Below are positions 4,809 to 6,609 of a stretch of 6,609 bases of DNA, one piece after another. The position numbers were made by a program, and so were the translations under genes. This DNA comes from an uncultured bacterium (GTDB lineage Bacteria; Patescibacteriota; Patescibacteriia; 2-12-FULL-60-25). The stretch lies in the NCBI GenBank assembly GCA_937968025.1, contig CALBSL010000131.1:1-6609 (forward strand), read 5' to 3'. Position 1 is the stretch's first letter. Each line of letters opens with the position of its first letter. The notes beneath the pieces are model-generated. The model was given only the letters and a program-made list of their open reading frames with translations. It searched no databases and was not told the DNA's origin.

Positions 4809-5279
4809 CTAACGATGATACGTTTTTCCTTTGAGAATCGTTTCTGCGCGATACAGTTGTTCCAAAAGCATGATGCGCGCCAACATATGCGGTACGGTTT
4901 GTTTTCCAAATGAAAGCGTTCGTTGTGCTCGAGCGCGAACGCTCGCATCCAAACCGTTTGCGCCACCAAGGATGAACGTCAGAGGGATTCCTCGTTCGGC
5001 TTCTTCCTGAATAAACCCTGCCCAATCTGACGAAGAAAGATTCTTTCCCGTCTCATCGAGGGCGATCACGACGGCATCGCGAGGGATGCGCTTGAGAAGG
5101 GCTGCCGCCTCGCGTTGTTTGAGGGTCTCCCGAGAAACGGTGGGGGATTCGGGCTCATCGGGGAGGGAGACGAGTTCAACCCTGGCAAACGGCCGGAGCC
5201 GGGTCAGATACTGGGAAATGGCCTCTGTTTGCCAAGATTCTTGAGCAGATCCAACAGCGAGGATGGTGAAAATATGCAT
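4809..5279 (-). CDS. rlmH: 23S rRNA pseudouridine-1915 N3-methyltransferase RlmH
   Basis: This 156-residue protein matches the usual RlmH length (about 155-159). RlmH is a SPOUT-class, SAM-dependent, homodimeric enzyme that methylates N3 of pseudouridine 1915 in helix 69 of 23S rRNA on the assembled ribosome. The knotted SAM-binding region is visible as FILGGANGL (102-110). The family C-terminal signature follows: LSFGKQTVPHMLARIMLLEQLYRAETI...YHR (122-156), with the terminal YHR. The N-terminal strand MHIFTILAVG is also typical. The ATG at 5279-5277 gives the family-standard N-terminus; AGG lies too close to be a good Shine-Dalgarno. The gene is divergent from the 23S rRNA gene, so enzyme and substrate RNA share one intergenic region. 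The PP2C gene follows 42 nt downstream without a visible terminator, so read-through is possible. Confidence 0.96.
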   Translation of the reverse strand: MHIFTILAVGSAQESWQTEAISQYLTRLRPFARVELVSLPDEPESPTVSRETLKQREAAALLKRIPRDAVVIALDETGKNLSSSDWAGFIQEEAERGIPLTFILGGANGLDASVRARAQRTLSFGKQTVPHMLARIMLLEQLYRAETILKGKTYHR

Positions 5280-5295
5280 ACCTGTGAATAAGTCT

Positions 5296-5325
5296 ATTTT
5301 GCCCTTTATTTAGGGCACTTGACAA
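5296..5325 (-). promoter_or_regulatory. Possible rlmH promoter overlapping the 23S promoter
   Basis: On the - strand TTGTCA (5325-5320, 5/6) and CAAAAT (5301-5296, 4/6) are 18 nt apart. Its -35 overlaps the -35 of the divergent 23S promoter by five bases. A small dyad GCCCT...AGGGC (5301-5316) lies in the spacer. Confidence 0.4.
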
Positions 5326-5347
5326 CCCCTGAGCGCTTCTATACAAT
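5319..5347 (+). promoter_or_regulatory. 23S rRNA promoter
   Basis: TTGACA (5319-5324, perfect), 17-nt spacer, TACAAT (5342-5347, 5/6). It is the best sigma70-like promoter in the window. Transcription would start near 5354, about 310 nt before the mature 23S 5' end. Confidence 0.75.
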
Positions 5348-5353
5348 CTCACC

Positions 5354-5665
5354 ACCTTTGAATCAGAACAGCTCGAGATAGCCACAGGCTGGTAGCGATC
5401 CTCGATCGACCTCAGCCCGTGTCTGTCTCCCTGCCGATGGGGAGTGACGTAGGTCACTTTCACGAAGCAAGGACAGCAGACGGAACTTCGACAACTAAAG
5501 ATTGCAATTGCAACATATCAGAAGAAGATATGTGCAAGGCATCTTCATTGTTCATTCTCGTAAGAGGGGGAACCTTCTTTAGAGATGAACCTTGTAAGAC
5601 TTGCAATTATAAGTAGTACACCTTTGATTTTTCTCCATCCGCTGATCTCTGATCAGAGCCCGGAT
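5354..5665 (+). other. Structured 5' leader of the 23S rRNA transcript
   Basis: No convincing protein, tRNA or 5S gene is visible in this stretch. It holds several hairpins. One is 5383-5421 (CACAGGCTGG/TCAGCCCGTG with one mismatch, enclosing CGATC-CTC-GATCG). Two overlapping alternatives follow at 5427-5444 (CTCCC/GGGAG) and 5443-5458 (AGTGAC-GTAG-GTCACT). A fourth is at 5508-5537 (TTGC-a-ACATATC/GATATGTGCAA). A perfect 12-bp palindrome TTGCAATTGCAA lies at 5502-5513, and TTGCAATT recurs at 5601-5608. GAACCTT occurs twice (5569-5575, 5587-5593). These may serve antitermination, processing or ribosome assembly, but I recognise no named element such as a classic boxA. Confidence 0.6.
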
Positions 5666-5667
5666 GG
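5635..5667 (+). other. Hairpin spanning the predicted 23S 5' end
   Basis: CCATCCG (5635-5641) pairs with CGGATGG (5661-5667). Inside it CTGATC (5642-5647) pairs with GATCAG (5651-5656). The outer stem includes the first bases of the predicted mature 23S, so it would compete with 23S helix 1, formed by the 5' and 3' ends. It may be a processing site or a transient folding intermediate. Confidence 0.55.
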
Positions 5668-5900
5668 TTGAAGCACGTAAGGGCGTATGGTGGATGGCTA
5701 GGCAGTGAAGAGCCGATGAAGGACGTGATAGCCTGCGATAAGCTCCGGGGAGGTGGCAAACAACCTTTGATCCGGAGATGTCCGAATGGGGAAACCCTCT
5801 CAGTTGAAGACTGAGAACGAACGACTGAATTCATAGGTCGTTGCGTGGGAACCTAGGGAAGTGAAACATCTCAGTACCTAGAGGAAAAGAAAAAAATAAA

Positions 5901-5955
5901 GCAGACCTCTTGTTTCTCAAGATCAGTAATGGTCTTGAAGAGACAAGAAGCCTGC
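5901..5955 (+). other. Extra hairpin arm in 23S domain I (first)
   Basis: At the place where E. coli has only about 17 nt between GAGGAAAAGAAA and AGTAGCGGCGAGCG (around E. coli 223-240), this rRNA has a long arm. GCAG/CTGC form the base (5901-5904, 5952-5955). Above it is a stem of 16 pairs with one bulged base (5909-5924 with 5931-5947) and a 6-nt loop. No protein is encoded, so it is not a homing-endonuclease intron. Confidence 0.75.
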
Positions 5956-5998
5956 ACTATTCCCTTAGTAGCGGCGAGCGAAACGGGAGAAGCCAAAA

Positions 5999-6081
5999 CT
6001 ATTCTGTATGAACTCTTACACCGAGTTGAACGCAAGTTTAGCCGCGGGTTAGAGGGAGGCCGTGGGGCGCCTTCAGAATAG
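5999..6081 (+). other. Extra arm in 23S domain I (second)
   Basis: CTATTCTG (5999-6006) pairs perfectly with CAGAATAG (6074-6081) and encloses about 67 nt, including a small AACTC/GAGTT hairpin (6011-6015, 6023-6027). As I recall it, Bacillus 23S has only a short hairpin at this place and E. coli even less. It is a lineage-specific expansion or an intervening sequence. Confidence 0.65.
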
Positions 6082-6288
6082 GGTTGCGGGACGGAATATG
6101 CGTGACCCATGTAACGCACGAAGAGATTTGAGTAGTAGTTGAACCCTCTGGAAAGTGGGGCCAAAGACGGTGATAGCCCGGTAGACGAAACTATTTCAAA
6201 CCTTCGATTCCAGATCCATAGTACAACGAGGGCCGAGAAACCTCGTTGGAAGCAGGCACGACGATGTGCCAAGGCTAAATACTCTTCC

Positions 6289-6321
<33 letters not shown>

Positions 6322-6609
6322 CTTAAAAGTACCCCGAGAGGGGAATGAAAAAGTATCTGAAACCATACGCTTACAAGGAGTTGGAGCGGGCGCAAGTCCG
6401 TTACAGCGTTCCTATTGAAGAATGAGCCGACGAGTGTGCTATACGTCGCTTGGTTAAGTCCCTGCGGGGGCGAAGCCACAGTGAAAGCGAGCCTTAATAG
6501 GGCGTTTTGGTGGCGTATACACGACCCGAAACCCGGCGAGCTAGCCATGACCAGGATGAAGGTTATCGAAAGATACCTGGAGGTCCGAACCCACGAGCCG
6601 TGCGACACT

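Noticed and set aside
5419..5616. 65-codon open frame with four cysteines in the 23S leader
   Set aside because: It begins with ATG overlapping a strong RNA hairpin, has no Shine-Dalgarno and lies in an rRNA leader. A small protein is not excluded but not supported.
5901..6081. Group I or II intron or homing endonuclease in 23S
   Set aside because: The inserts are too short, encode no protein and show simple hairpins rather than intron cores.
5871..6272. Open frame on the - strand across the rRNA
   Set aside because: It lies entirely within conserved 23S rRNA sequence.

Overview
The window looks like a compact bacterial chromosome segment with short intergenic gaps. It holds six protein genes (one cut off at the left edge), a tRNA and the start of a 23S rRNA gene cut off at the right edge. 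TGA and TAG both act as stops, so the standard bacterial code fits. The 23S gene has its own promoter and no 16S gene in front of it, its sequence is divergent, and domain I carries two extra arms. Several genes lack Shine-Dalgarno sequences and appear to have very short leaders. Together these point to an uncultivated, reduced-genome lineage, possibly Patescibacteria/CPR. That placement is inference, not a demonstrated match.

Left part (1-1842, + strand): the C-terminal end of an EpmA/GenX-type lysyl-tRNA-synthetase paralogue, then an unrecognised GC-rich gene (319-1113), then elongation factor P (1213-1779). EpmA attaches (beta-)lysine to the EF-P loop lysine, and this EF-P carries the matching PGKG loop, so enzyme and substrate sit two genes apart with an unknown protein between them. 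The unknown gene has its own promoter, whose -35 box lies in the loop of a perfect 10-bp inverted repeat, and ends in a strong intrinsic terminator. EF-P has its own promoter and ends in a hairpin shared with the convergent NUDIX gene.

Middle (1785-3465, - strand): a NUDIX hydrolase, tRNA-Leu(UAG) with encoded CCA and a terminator fused to its 3' end, and a divergent class II thymidine kinase. A 22-nt sequence containing an 18-bp palindrome (CTAGTAGTYGACTACTAG) occurs on both sides of the NUDIX gene.

Right part (3459-6609): a PP2C-type protein phosphatase and rlmH on the - strand, then, divergently, the 23S rRNA on the + strand. RlmH methylates 23S rRNA, so the modifying enzyme and its target RNA share a roughly 40-bp intergenic promoter zone in which the two -35 boxes appear to overlap. 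About 310 nt of structured leader precede the mature 23S 5' end. Most genes here are translation- or nucleotide-related housekeeping genes. The least explained elements are the 319-1113 gene with its promoter dyad, the palindrome pair, the 23S leader and the 23S extra arms.
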